From Alphaproteobacteria bacterium (GTDB taxonomy: Bacteria > Pseudomonadota > Alphaproteobacteria > Rhizobiales > Xanthobacteraceae), in contig VAZV01000152.1 of assembly GCA_005884765.1 (NCBI GenBank), positions 28,744 through 92,743 of the forward strand: a DNA stretch of 64,000 nucleotides. The letters are read 5' to 3'. Within the stretch, counting starts at the first letter, position 1. Every line of letters starts with the position of its first letter. This document shows positions 1-8,353 of this stretch, one piece after another. The notes under the pieces are model-generated. The model saw only the letters and a list, made by a program, of their open reading frames with translations. It had not been told where the DNA came from and made no database searches. The position numbers and the translations under genes are program-made.

Positions 1-520
1 AGGGCAAGAAGCTGTCCGGCTCCTTGGTGACCAATTCGACCGTCAGATCGTCGATCTTCTTCGCCGACGCCAGGGTCGGCATGCGCGAGGCGGTGAGGCC
101 GACCTGGCTCGGGTCGAATTGCGGCGCATCCTGCTTCAGCACCTTTTCGACGTTCCACACCACGGCGTCGGCGTTGAACGCCGAGCCATCGTGAAAGGTG
201 ACACCGGGGCGAAGCTTGAACGTCCACTTCGTCTTGTCGGCGTCATCCACCTTCCATTCGGTCGCAAGGCCGGGGATCAAGACGCTCGCCTTGTCGGCGG
301 AGGAAAGGTCCCACATCGTTAAGCCGTCATACATGGTGAGGCCGGTGAAGCGGTTGCCTTCAAAACCCTGATCGGGCTGGCCCAGCGTGCGCGGGATGTC
401 GGCCGCCGTCATGCCGATGCGCAGCGCCGTCTCGGCGAAAGCCGCCTGCGGCAATCCCGCCGCCAACCCGCTCGCGAGCGCGAGGGCCAGCACCATTGTT
501 TTCCGTGTTTCGGTACGCAT
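1..520 (-). CDS. ABC transporter substrate-binding protein, family 5 (5' part only)
   Basis: This is the N-terminal 173 residues of a periplasmic solute-binding protein; the gene runs off the left edge. The start is the ATG at 518-520, followed by a basic stretch, a hydrophobic core and an Ala-x-Ala signal-peptidase site. The mature part has the family hallmarks GLATEWKVDD and FHDGSAFNADAV, typical of dipeptide/oligopeptide/nickel binding proteins (SBP_bac_5). It lies divergent to a paralogue starting at 733, with about 210 bp between the two starts, and both share the motif ADIP-x-T-x-GQPD just after the signal peptide. The substrate cannot be told from sequence. No permease or ATPase of this transporter is inside the window; they may lie to the left. 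Confidence 0.9.
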   Translation of the reverse strand, partial: MRTETRKTMVLALALASGLAAGLPQAAFAETALRIGMTAADIPRTLGQPDQGFEGNRFTGLTMYDGLTMWDLSSADKASVLIPGLATEWKVDDADKTKWTFKLRPGVTFHDGSAFNADAVVWNVEKVLKQDAPQFDPSQVGLTASRMPTLASAKKIDDLTVELVTKEPDSFLP

Positions 521-732
521 CGAAGCAACCCCTTCTTCAACTTCACGTGACTATTTCTTATGCAAACTTATGCAACGGCTGTGCCAAGGGAGATGGTTCT
601 TCGCCTTATAACCATTGGCTGGGATGTTTCTTCCTGGCGCGCATCAAGAAACGGCTTTCCCTGCCTATTCTGGCATCAACCTTGCTTGGTGGCATCCGGT
701 ATTTCGAATACCGATTCAACGGAGTTTTGTTC

Positions 733-2334
733 ATGCGCGCCCGAAATTCGATGCTGCTTGCTGCCCTCGCAATCGCGATCGGGGCAGCCCTGCCCACGCT
801 TCCGGCCCGGGCCGAAACCGTAGTGCGCTACGGCATTTCGATGGCGGATATTCCGCTGACGACGGGCCAGCCGGATCGCGGCGCGGGCGCCTATCAATTC
901 ACCGCCTACACAATCTACGATCCGCTCGTCGCCTGGGAAATGGACGTCGCCGACCGGCCCGGCAAGCTGGTGCCGGGGCTCGCCACTGAATGGAAAGTCG
1001 ACGACAAGACGAAATGGCGCTTTACCTTGCGCAAGGGCGTCAAGTTTCATGACGGCAGCGACTTCAATGCCGACGCAGTGATCTGGAATCTCGACAAGGT
1101 CTTGAACGACAAGGCACCGCAATTCGACAAGCGTCAGAGCGCGCAGGTGAAGACCCGCCTGCCCTCGGTCGCAAGCTACGCCAGAATAGACGACTCGACG
1201 ATCGAGATCACGACCAAGACCGTCGATTCTTTCTTCCCCTACCAGATGCTCTGGTTCCTGGTGTCGAGCCCGGCGCAATATGAGAAGCTCGGCAAGGACT
1301 GGGACAAGTTCGCCAGCCAGCCCTCCGGCACGGGCCCGTTCAAATTGACAAAGCTGGTGCCGCGCGAACTCGCCGAACTGTCGAAGAACGACGACTACTG
1401 GAACAAGAACCGGATCCCGAAGATCGACAAGCTGATCTTGATTCCGATGCCGGAAGCACTGACGCGCACCAACGCTCTTTTGGCGGGCCAGGTCGACCTG
1501 ATCGAAACGCCGGCGCCCGACGCCGTGCCGCAGCTCAAAGCGGCGGGCATGCGCATCGTCGACAACATCACGCCGCATGTCTGGAACTATCATCTGAGCG
1601 TGCTGCCCGGCTCGCCCTGGACCGACATCCGCTTGCGCAAGGCGCTCAACCTCGCGATCGATCGCGACGCGGTGGTCGGCCTGATGAATGGACTTGCCAA
1701 ACCCGCCAAGGGCCAGGTCGATCCGTCGAGCCCGTGGTTCGGCAAGCCGAGCTTCGAGCTCAAATACGATCTGGCCGCGGCCAAGAAGCTGGTGGAAGAA
1801 GCCGGCTACTCCAAGGACAAGCCGCTGAAGACCACCTTCATCATCGCGCAAGGCGGCACCGGGCAGATGCTGTCGCTGCCGATGAACGAATTCCTGCAGC
1901 AGAGTTTTAAGGAAATCGGCATCGACATCGACTTCAAGGTGGTGGAGCTGGAGACGCTCTACACCCACTGGCGCAAGGGCGCGGCGGACGAAATGAACGC
2001 CGGCATTACCGCCAACAACATTGCCTACGTCACCTCCGACCCACTGTATGCCATCGTCCGATTCTTCCATTCCGGCCAGATCGCGCCGGTCGGCGTCAAC
2101 TGGGGCGGGTACAAGAATCGGAAGGTCGATGCCTTGATCGACGAAGCCAAGCAGACCTTCGATAGCCAAAAGCAGGACGAACTCCTGGCCCAGGCACACG
2201 CATTGATCGTCGACGACGCGGCGCTGGTGTGGGTGGTGCACGACACCAATCCGCACGCGCTGTCGCCACGAATCAAGAAATTCGTGCAGGCACAGCACTG
2301 GTTCCAGGACCTGACCACGATCGGGCTGGAGTAG
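733..2334 (+). CDS. ABC transporter substrate-binding protein, family 5 (peptide type)
   Basis: A 533-residue periplasmic binding protein. The open frame reaches back to 496, but the ATG at 733 has GGAG seven bases upstream and begins a clear Sec signal peptide (MRARNS, hydrophobic run, then PARA-ET cleavage region). The mature chain has SBP_bac_5 signatures: GLATEWKVDDKTKW, FHDGSDFNADAV, GTGPFKL and ALNLAIDRDAVV. Length is normal for the family (500-540). It is a paralogue of the divergent gene ending at 520, so the pair probably arose by duplication with inversion, or both bind related ligands for one transporter. Ligand unknown; peptides, opines or other small amines are all possible. A perfect hairpin follows the stop. 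Confidence 0.93.
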   Translation: MRARNSMLLAALAIAIGAALPTLPARAETVVRYGISMADIPLTTGQPDRGAGAYQFTAYTIYDPLVAWEMDVADRPGKLVPGLATEWKVDDKTKWRFTLRKGVKFHDGSDFNADAVIWNLDKVLNDKAPQFDKRQSAQVKTRLPSVASYARIDDSTIEITTKTVDSFFPYQMLWFLVSSPAQYEKLGKDWDKFASQPSGTGPFKLTKLVPRELAELSKNDDYWNKNRIPKIDKLILIPMPEALTRTNALLAGQVDLIETPAPDAVPQLKAAGMRIVDNITPHVWNYHLSVLPGSPWTDIRLRKALNLAIDRDAVVGLMNGLAKPAKGQVDPSSPWFGKPSFELKYDLAAAKKLVEEAGYSKDKPLKTTFIIAQGGTGQMLSLPMNEFLQQSFKEIGIDIDFKVVELETLYTHWRKGAADEMNAGITANNIAYVTSDPLYAIVRFFHSGQIAPVGVNWGGYKNRKVDALIDEAKQTFDSQKQDELLAQAHALIVDDAALVWVVHDTNPHALSPRIKKFVQAQHWFQDLTTIGLE

Positions 2335-2341
2335 ATTCGCG

Positions 2342-2371
2342 CCCTCGTCCCGGCGAACGCCGGGACGAGGG
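2342..2371 (+). terminator. Perfect 14-bp hairpin after the binding-protein gene
   Basis: The arms CCCTCGTCCCGGCG and CGCCGGGACGAGGG pair perfectly around an AA loop, seven bases past the stop codon. There is no T run after it, so it is a transcript-stabilising or weak-terminator hairpin rather than a canonical intrinsic terminator. The CGTCCCGGC/GCCGGGACG core also resembles short dispersed palindromes seen between genes in this group of organisms. Confidence 0.6.
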
Positions 2372-2440
2372 AAAGCGCTTGACCTAGAGCATACTCTAGT
2401 TCGTACAAGGCTGGCTGTCCCGATTCATAAGGAGCAGCCA

Positions 2441-2857
2441 ATGACAGCTTCCGAAAACAAGACCCTCGTCCAGAATATCATGGCGGCACGGTCGCGCCGC
2501 GATCCTGCGCCGTTCATCGCAGCCATGGCCGACGATTTCGTCTGGCGGATCATCGGATCGACGGCCTGGTCCGGTGAGTATATCGGCAAAGCCGATGTGC
2601 GCGAGCGGCTGCTCAAGCCGCTGTACGAACAGTTCACTGCACCATCCAGCATCACCCCGACGCGCATCCTGGCCGACGGCGACCATGTCGTCATCGAATG
2701 CCATGGCGACGCGACCACCATTTCGGATGAGCGCTACGCCAACACGTATTGCTTCGTCATCCGCATGGCGGAAGGACAGATGCGCGAGATGACCGAATAT
2801 ATGGACACCGCACTGGTCGAGCGCGTGCTTAGGCCGCCGCCGTGGCGCCGTGCATGA
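2441..2857 (+). CDS. SnoaL/NTF2-like fold protein
   Basis: A 138-residue protein of the SnoaL-like / ketosteroid-isomerase-like NTF2 superfamily. The sequence shows the usual opening helix (NIMAARSRRDPAPFIAAMADDFVW), a central FxxxF/WSGEYIGKADVRERLLKPL segment and a C-terminal strand pair ending MREMTEYMDTALV. Length is typical (about 130). AAGGAG lies nine bases before the ATG. These proteins are isomerases, dehydratases or simple small-molecule binders, and no catalytic set identifies which, so function stays open. It converges on the MerR gene with 19 bp between stops; the MerR protein could control it, but nothing in the sequence proves that. Confidence 0.85.
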   Translation: MTASENKTLVQNIMAARSRRDPAPFIAAMADDFVWRIIGSTAWSGEYIGKADVRERLLKPLYEQFTAPSSITPTRILADGDHVVIECHGDATTISDERYANTYCFVIRMAEGQMREMTEYMDTALVERVLRPPPWRRA

Positions 2858-2876
2858 GCGGCGAAGCGATCGGCAG

Positions 2877-3314
2877 TCACGATTGGACGGCCGGCTTTTG
2901 CATTTGCTGGAGCAGACGCCGGTGCGGCCCGACCGCCGGCCTCTCGCCGTTGGCCATCCACTCGTCGTAGAATTCGACCTTGGCGTCGATCAGGGCCAAG
3001 GCTGCCGTCCAGCGACTGATGTTCTGTTGCACCCGACGTTGGTGCTCCCTGAGTAACGCCCGGCGCTGCCGCAGCGCCGAGGCTCCTTGTGCTGCAAGCG
3101 CGGTGTACTGCCGCATTTGCGTAATCGACATGCCGGTAAACCGCAGCCGCTCCATCAGATCGAGCCAGCCGACGTGATACTCGCTATAGACGCGTCGGCC
3201 GGTCGCATCGCGAAGGACGCCGGGCAGCAACCCCTGCTGCTCGTACCAGCGGATGGTATGAACGCTGCGCCCGGTGCGGCTCGCCACTTCTCCGATGCGA
3301 AGATCCCGTTGCAT
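2877..3314 (-). CDS. MerR family transcriptional regulator
   Basis: A 145-residue DNA-binding regulator. The open frame extends upstream to 3572, but that part overlaps the cyclase gene; the ATG at 3312-3314 has GGAGAG eight bases upstream and begins directly with the winged-helix domain (LRIGEVASRTGRSVHTIRWYEQQGLL, about residues 5-30), then the wing and dimerisation helix (RRALLREHQRRVQQNI...). No conserved C-terminal metal-binding cysteines are visible, so this is not a MerR/ZntR/CueR-type metal sensor; it is more like the YyaN/AdhR or small-molecule-sensing branch. Effector and targets unknown. It is convergent with the SnoaL-like gene and upstream (same strand) of it lies the cyclase gene end at 3395. 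Confidence 0.9.
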   Translation of the reverse strand: MQRDLRIGEVASRTGRSVHTIRWYEQQGLLPGVLRDATGRRVYSEYHVGWLDLMERLRFTGMSITQMRQYTALAAQGASALRQRRALLREHQRRVQQNISRWTAALALIDAKVEFYDEWMANGERPAVGPHRRLLQQMQKPAVQS

Positions 3315-3394
3315 CTCACGCTCTCCGGAACACCACGAATGTACGATAAAGATAAGAGCCCGCCCAGTTCGGGTCCAGTGCAGCGCGGCCAAGG

Positions 3395-5629
3395 CTACTT
3401 GGTCAGCAGTGCGAAGGCGCCGTTCCAGTCTTCCGGCGGCGGATCCTTTTGATAGCCGCGGATCCGCGCTTCGTAGAGATTGTAAAGCAATGCCAGCGCG
3501 CGGGCGTCGTCCGTGCGGCGACCGCGCTCGATCGCGGCCAGCGCGCCATCCCAGTCGCGGTTGCGATAGCACGCCAGCATCTCGATGGTGAGGTTGCGCA
3601 GCCTTTGGAAACGGCCTGACAGCGCGACGTCCTCGCGGCCGGCGATCGCATAGATCACCTCGGGCTCCTTCTTGCCCTTCACCATGATGAAATCGAGCTC
3701 GAGGATCGCAAACTTGTCCTTGACCGCAAGCGCGGTCTTGGAGCCGACGATGATGGGAAAGCCGTATTCCTTGGATTGGCCTTCCAGCCGCGAGGCGAGG
3801 TTGACACTGTCGCCGAGCACCGAATAGTCGAAGCGAAGGTCCGAGCCCATATTGCCGACGACGCAGGTGCCGGTGTTCAGGCCGACGCCGACATTGAGCG
3901 GGATGTAAATGTGGCCGCCCTCCTTTGCCTCCTGCTCGCGCAGCTTGTTGAGCTCGTCGATCTTCTCGAGCATGTCGACCGCGGCCTCGCAGGCGTTGAG
4001 CTGATGCTGCTTGTCGTCGATCGGCGCGTTCCAGAACGCCATGATGGCGTCGCCCATATATTTGTCGATCGTACCCTTGCGGGCGAGGATCGCATTGGTC
4101 AGCGGGGTCAGGAACCGGTTCATCAATTTGGTCAGGCCCTGCGGGTCGTGCTTGTAGGACTCCGAGATGGTGGTGAAGCCGCGGACGTCGGAGAACATGA
4201 TGGTCATCTCGCGCTCTTCGCCGCCAAGCACGAGCTTTTCCGGCGATTGCGCGAGCTGTTCGATCAAGGCCGGCGAGAGATATTGACCGAATGCCGAGCG
4301 GATCTGCCGGCGCTGCGCCTGCTCGCGGACGTAGCTCGAGAAAATCAGCGTGAGGTAGATCGCCGTCGTCGACAACAGCGGATAGGTGAAGTCGATGAGC
4401 TGCCGGTAATGCATATAGAAAAACCAGGAAGTCCCGATCAGCACGGACGCGAACAACGCGCCGACAATCACCAATGTGGTCGGCCCGAATTTCGGCGCGA
4501 ACGCGATCACCAGGAGGCCGAGCAGAAGGGCGCCAAAAAGTTCGTAAGCGAGGCCGTAGCTCGGCTGCGAGACCACCGCGCCGGTCAGCGCGCTTTCCAG
4601 CACCTGCGCATGAATCTCGACGCCCGGCATCACGGGCGACACTGGCGTGGTCTTGATGTCGACCAGCCCGGTGGCGGAGGTTCCGATCAGCACCAGCTTG
4701 CCGGCGATCTTGTCTTGCGGAACGCGCCCCTCCAGGACGTCGACGGCCGAGACGTAGATAGATGGGTCATGATGCGCGTAATGTACCCAGAGCTGCGCGT
4801 GGGCGTCGGTCGGGATCTGAAAGTGCTGCATGCCGATGCTCTGGATGCCGTGCTTTTCGGTCTTGATGAGGATGGTGCCGGAGCCGCTCGCGACCCGCAG
4901 CATCTCGAAACTCAGCGCCGGCATGCTCACGCCCTGGGCCTGCACGATCATCGGCACGCGGCGGACGATGCCGTCGCGCTCCGGCACGATGGTGAAGAGG
5001 CCGCGGCCGGCCGCGGCTTCTTCCAGCATCGGCACGTTACGCAACAGTCCCGGAAACTGGAAGATGAAACGCTGCGGGTCCTCGCCGAGCATGGCGAATC
5101 CCGTGACGGGAAGCTTCGTGTCGAGATCGGTGTGAACGTCGGGTCCGCCGGACTCACCCAAGACCACGCGCGATTTGCGGATCACGTCGGCGAGGATCTG
5201 GTCGTTGCTCGGCAGCGCCTTGAGTTTTTCCCGCGTCGCCTCGTCGAGATTACGGAAGGTGTCGGCGGCAATATCCGGATTGAGCCGGTCCGGCTCGGGG
5301 AACAGCGCGTCGAAGGCGATCACGACGGCGCCGAGCCTGGTCAGATTGTTGATGATATCGGCAAGCCTGGTGCGCGGCCACGGCCACTGGCCCAGCCGGG
5401 GATCAGCGAGGCTCCTTTCATCGATGTCGACGATGGTGACGGGACGCGCGGTCTTCACGCGTGGGTCGATGACCTGAAAGGTATCGAACGTCCTGACACG
5501 GAGCTCCTGGACCGGGGCAGGATCGGCGATGCGCAACACCGCGAAGCCGACCAGGAGCGCAAGGCACACCAGCCGCGCGTAGCCGAACTTCCGCGCGAAC
5601 CACCGTCGCAATATCCGCAAGCGCTTCAT
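3395..5629 (-). CDS. CHASE2-domain adenylate/guanylate cyclase
   Basis: A 744-residue membrane-bound class III nucleotide cyclase that would make cAMP or cGMP in response to an extracytoplasmic signal. Order: N-terminal membrane anchor (about 19-35), periplasmic CHASE2 sensor (about 45-355, with TIVDIDERSL, WPWPR and the closing KLVLIGTSATGL), three membrane segments (about 362-432), then the cyclase domain (about 472-660). Both metal aspartates are present (D481 in MFSDVRGFT and D527 in YMGDAIMAFW), as are K523 and the NLASRLE motif, so it should be active. The C-terminal 80 residues are TPR-like. The start ATG at 5627-5629 gives a basic n-region; nothing longer is supported. It is transcribed alone. 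CHASE2 cyclases are numerous in Bradyrhizobium and their ligands are unknown. Confidence 0.95.
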   Translation of the reverse strand: MKRLRILRRWFARKFGYARLVCLALLVGFAVLRIADPAPVQELRVRTFDTFQVIDPRVKTARPVTIVDIDERSLADPRLGQWPWPRTRLADIINNLTRLGAVVIAFDALFPEPDRLNPDIAADTFRNLDEATREKLKALPSNDQILADVIRKSRVVLGESGGPDVHTDLDTKLPVTGFAMLGEDPQRFIFQFPGLLRNVPMLEEAAAGRGLFTIVPERDGIVRRVPMIVQAQGVSMPALSFEMLRVASGSGTILIKTEKHGIQSIGMQHFQIPTDAHAQLWVHYAHHDPSIYVSAVDVLEGRVPQDKIAGKLVLIGTSATGLVDIKTTPVSPVMPGVEIHAQVLESALTGAVVSQPSYGLAYELFGALLLGLLVIAFAPKFGPTTLVIVGALFASVLIGTSWFFYMHYRQLIDFTYPLLSTTAIYLTLIFSSYVREQAQRRQIRSAFGQYLSPALIEQLAQSPEKLVLGGEEREMTIMFSDVRGFTTISESYKHDPQGLTKLMNRFLTPLTNAILARKGTIDKYMGDAIMAFWNAPIDDKQHQLNACEAAVDMLEKIDELNKLREQEAKEGGHIYIPLNVGVGLNTGTCVVGNMGSDLRFDYSVLGDSVNLASRLEGQSKEYGFPIIVGSKTALAVKDKFAILELDFIMVKGKKEPEVIYAIAGREDVALSGRFQRLRNLTIEMLACYRNRDWDGALAAIERGRRTDDARALALLYNLYEARIRGYQKDPPPEDWNGAFALLTK

Positions 5630-5691
5630 GCCATCCAGATACCACGACCGTGCGGATTGATCACGTTCAGTCTTTGGGGCCGGCGCCGGGC

Positions 5692-5905
5692 TCTAGAGCG
5701 TGATGAGATTAGATTGAGTTGCAGTCGCGGGCTCGGTCTGCTCCCTCTCCCCGTTCTTTACGGGGAGAGGGTTGGGGTGAGGGGCTTTTTCCGCGCACCG
5801 AGATCTTGGAGAGTCCCCCTCACCCGGCCCGGAGTTTATCATCGGGCGGCGCATCGCACCGACCCGTTGGCGCCGACCTCTCCCCGCAAGCGGGGCGAGG
5901 TGAAG
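5692..5905. repeat. Mosaic intergenic palindromic repeats
   Basis: The gap between the cyclase start and the end of the giant protein holds several palindromic modules and no gene. It begins with CTCTAGAGCGTGATGAGATT, a partial copy of the double-hairpin element found complete at 24597 and 27754. A perfect 12-bp hairpin follows (CCCTCTCCCCGT / ACGGGGAGAGGG at 5743-5771), then a CCCTCACCC stretch and a CCCCGC-AAG-GCGGGG palindrome near 5881. This reads as dispersed intergenic repeats, which may also end transcription of the giant gene entering from the right. Confidence 0.6.
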
Positions 5906-5946
5906 TGACTCTGAGCCGCACCGATTCGATCAAAAATCATCCCGTT

Positions 5947-7905
5947 CTAGCTATGGAGGATGAAGTCGCTGGCGTGCAGGTTGGCGGCGACCACGTTCTT
6001 CAGCAAGATCGTGTCATTGCTATCGAGCGTGATCAGCGTGTCGTTGCCTTGCTGGGTTTCAGTCGGAAGGGCCGAAGCCGTGATAGCGTGGAATTGCCGG
6101 ACATCGATCTTGTCGAGATTGACGTCGAAATCCGTGATCGTATGCTGCGCGGCACCCGATAAGGCCGGCGAGAACACGAACTGATCCTGACCGCCGTTGC
6201 CGGTGAGGGTGTCGCCATTTCCGCTGCCAAAGATGACGTTCCTGCCGGCCGTGCCGGTCAGCGTCGCCGGACCCTCGCCCGCCGGATTGAAAACGAAATT
6301 CACGGTGTCGGTCACGCCGTGGTTGTCGGTGACGGTCAACGTGACCTTGTCGGTGGAGGGCGGCATCGTTCCGGGACTAAAGGTGACGCCGTTGTTCAAA
6401 GCCGTATCGACGTCGGCCAGCGAGCCGGAGCCCGTCGAGGGTGTCGTCACGCCGCTTCCCGACGCATCGGTTGTCGCTGCAACCGTGAAGGTCTCCGTGG
6501 ATGAGCCGGGGTCGGAGTCGGAAACGTCGAGGCCGGAGATCGTCGTTGATCCGTCAGGGTTGTGAGTGATGGCGACGTGGTCGGTTTCGATGACCGGCGC
6601 GTGCTGGTTCCAAACGACGTCGGTGCCACCCTTGCCGTCCGAACCGATCACGAAGCTTGCCGGGTCATAGTTGCCGACAAGCGCGAAAAAGTCGTTGGCG
6701 CCAGGTCCGTAATGCAGCTCGAGCGAGCCGGAATTGCTGATGCTGACATTGACGGGATTGATGCCGGCGAGATCGATGGTATCGCCATTGGCGAAACCGG
6801 TGACGGTACCGGTGAAATGCGACACCTCGTCGAGCACAAGCGTGCCCGCCATCTGACCCGAGAACTGAACGATCGCATTCGACGCAGCGGCGAATTCCAG
6901 GCTACCGCCGTCGATGACGGCATGTCCGCCATCGCTGATGCTTTGGTCGATCTTGAGCAAACCTGTGCTTGCCTCCAGGACTCCATCCGGGGTCGCAGTC
7001 GTGGAGGGTACCGGCGGATCGGCAATCAGCGTATGCCCGCTACCATCGTCCTCGATCTTAAAATTGGCCAGCTGGTAACTTCCGACGAAGGTGATGGTGT
7101 CAAGCGCCTGGCCACTCGCGTTGTACAGGGTCAGTGTCCCGGTATCGTTCCCGTTGTCTGTATAGGTCGTCTTGGCCATCGCAACGTCGGCAAAATTGAC
7201 GTCCGCGAGATTGATCAGATCCGAATTCGAGGTTGTCCCGTCCCCCGCAAAACCGACGATTTGCCCGGCGAAATCCTTGGAATCGTCGAGCACAAGCTCG
7301 CCGGTGGTGCCGCTGCTATTCGCAAAGCTCACCGTCGCCGTGCTTGCGCCCGAGATGTCCAGCGTCTTGCCGCTGTCGATTGCCACGGTGCCGGAGGATG
7401 CCAAAGGATCATCGATTAGCGTTCCCCCGGTGGCGTCGGCCGCAAGTTCGAAAGAGGGATCAAAGGAACTACCGGAAAGATCACCGGAAAGATGGAGGGT
7501 GACAGAAGTTATACCGTTGCTGACGGTAACAATATCCGTCTTGGCGTCAAAACTGGCGTGCATATGGCCTGACCTGAAAGTCAGATCCTTGAGATCGACG
7601 CGATTCTCCTGGCTTTCGACAGAAAATTCCGTGAGGCCTACGATCGTTCCGTGGAAGTCTTTCGAATGATCAAGGATTAGCGTGGCTGCGGCGCCCGCCG
7701 AGCTGAACGTCACAGTCTGGCCAGTAGAAACCGAACCGCCGATCTCCAGCTTCGCGTTGTTGAAGATTTCAATCGATCCTGTTCCGGTAATGTTGCCGGT
7801 GACGTTCACCAGCGCATTGCCGGTAACGTGGATAGCGCCGTTGTCGGTGACGGAAGCTATCGTTGCTGATCGAGCTATCGCCGGTGATCTCGATCGTGCC
7901 GGCAT
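5947..7905 (-). CDS. Giant type I-secreted surface protein, C-terminal fragment
   Basis: This is the C-terminal part of the gene that begins at 14243. From the homology break near 7853 to the stop it reads about 635 residues: beta-rich passenger segments of the type GTLVLDDSKDFAGQIVGFAGDGTTSNSDLINL, a cadherin/VCBS-like segment (DGSTTISGLDVSDSDPGSSTETF), then an RTX-like end (LTGTAGRNVIFGSGNGDTLTG) followed by DQFVF and ITDFDVNLDKIDV. That last arrangement is the standard C-terminal secretion region of type I-secreted adhesins. In this frame the sequence upstream of about 7853 no longer matches the repeat array; the array continues in another frame. No type I ABC/MFP genes lie in the window. 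Confidence 0.8.
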   Translation of the reverse strand: MPARSRSPAIARSATIASVTDNGAIHVTGNALVNVTGNITGTGSIEIFNNAKLEIGGSVSTGQTVTFSSAGAAATLILDHSKDFHGTIVGLTEFSVESQENRVDLKDLTFRSGHMHASFDAKTDIVTVSNGITSVTLHLSGDLSGSSFDPSFELAADATGGTLIDDPLASSGTVAIDSGKTLDISGASTATVSFANSSGTTGELVLDDSKDFAGQIVGFAGDGTTSNSDLINLADVNFADVAMAKTTYTDNGNDTGTLTLYNASGQALDTITFVGSYQLANFKIEDDGSGHTLIADPPVPSTTATPDGVLEASTGLLKIDQSISDGGHAVIDGGSLEFAAASNAIVQFSGQMAGTLVLDEVSHFTGTVTGFANGDTIDLAGINPVNVSISNSGSLELHYGPGANDFFALVGNYDPASFVIGSDGKGGTDVVWNQHAPVIETDHVAITHNPDGSTTISGLDVSDSDPGSSTETFTVAATTDASGSGVTTPSTGSGSLADVDTALNNGVTFSPGTMPPSTDKVTLTVTDNHGVTDTVNFVFNPAGEGPATLTGTAGRNVIFGSGNGDTLTGNGGQDQFVFSPALSGAAQHTITDFDVNLDKIDVRQFHAITASALPTETQQGNDTLITLDSNDTILLKNVVAANLHASDFILHS

Positions 7906-8353
7906 TGGTGATGACCCCGCCGGAGAGCGCCACCCCGCTCAGCTTCAGCGTGTTGCTGGCATCGACATCGACGGTGCCGTTGTCGGTGATCGAGCCGCCG
8001 GTGATCGTGGTGCCGTCCAGCGTCAGGATCTGCTTGGCATCGACCGTAAGCTGATGGTTGCTGAAGCTATCGTTATTGATGCTGCCCGAGCCCGTGATCT
8101 CGATCGCGCCGGCATTGGTGATGGCCCCGCCGGAGAGCGCCACCCCGCTCAGCTTCAAGGTGTTGCCGGCATCGACATGGACGGTGCCGGTGTCGGTGAC
8201 CGTGCCGCCGGTGATCGTGGTGCCGTCCAGCGTCAGGATCTGATTGGCATCGATCGTGAGCTGGGCGTTGGCGAAGCTATCGTTGCTGATCGAGCTATCG
8301 CCGGTGATCTCGATCGTGCCGGCATTGGTGATGACCCCGCCGGAGAGCGCCAC
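7769..8353 (-). CDS. Giant surface protein, internal repeat fragment (frame-shifted)
   Basis: A short stretch of the same giant gene, in a third frame. The frame is open upstream to about 8454, and repeat homology runs from there down to about 7853, covering a little under three 70-residue units (consensus LTLDGTTITGG-x8-GTVxVDAxxTLKLSGVALSGG-x-ITNAGTIEITG). Below 7853 the frame continues for about 28 codons of non-homologous sequence. Both ends of the fragment coincide with the two copies of an exact 182-bp duplication (7853-8034 and 8273-8454), so the fragment may be created by a misassembled repeat rather than by mutation. Confidence 0.55.
   Translation of the reverse strand: MALSGGVITNAGTIEITGDSSISNDSFANAQLTIDANQILTLDGTTITGGTVTDTGTVHVDAGNTLKLSGVALSGGAITNAGAIEITGSGSINNDSFSNHQLTVDAKQILTLDGTTITGGSITDNGTVDVDASNTLKLSGVALSGGVITNAGTIEITGDSSISNDSFRHRQRRYPRYRQCAGERHRQHYRNRID

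Noticed and set aside
676..2298. 540-codon minus-strand open frame opposite the binding protein
   Set aside because: High-GC shadow frame; no signal, motif or ribosome-binding site, and the + strand gene is unmistakable.
3776..5908. 710-codon + strand frame opposite the cyclase
   Set aside because: Composition (Arg/Asp/Gly/His-rich) is that of an antisense of a GC-rich gene; no domain is recognisable.
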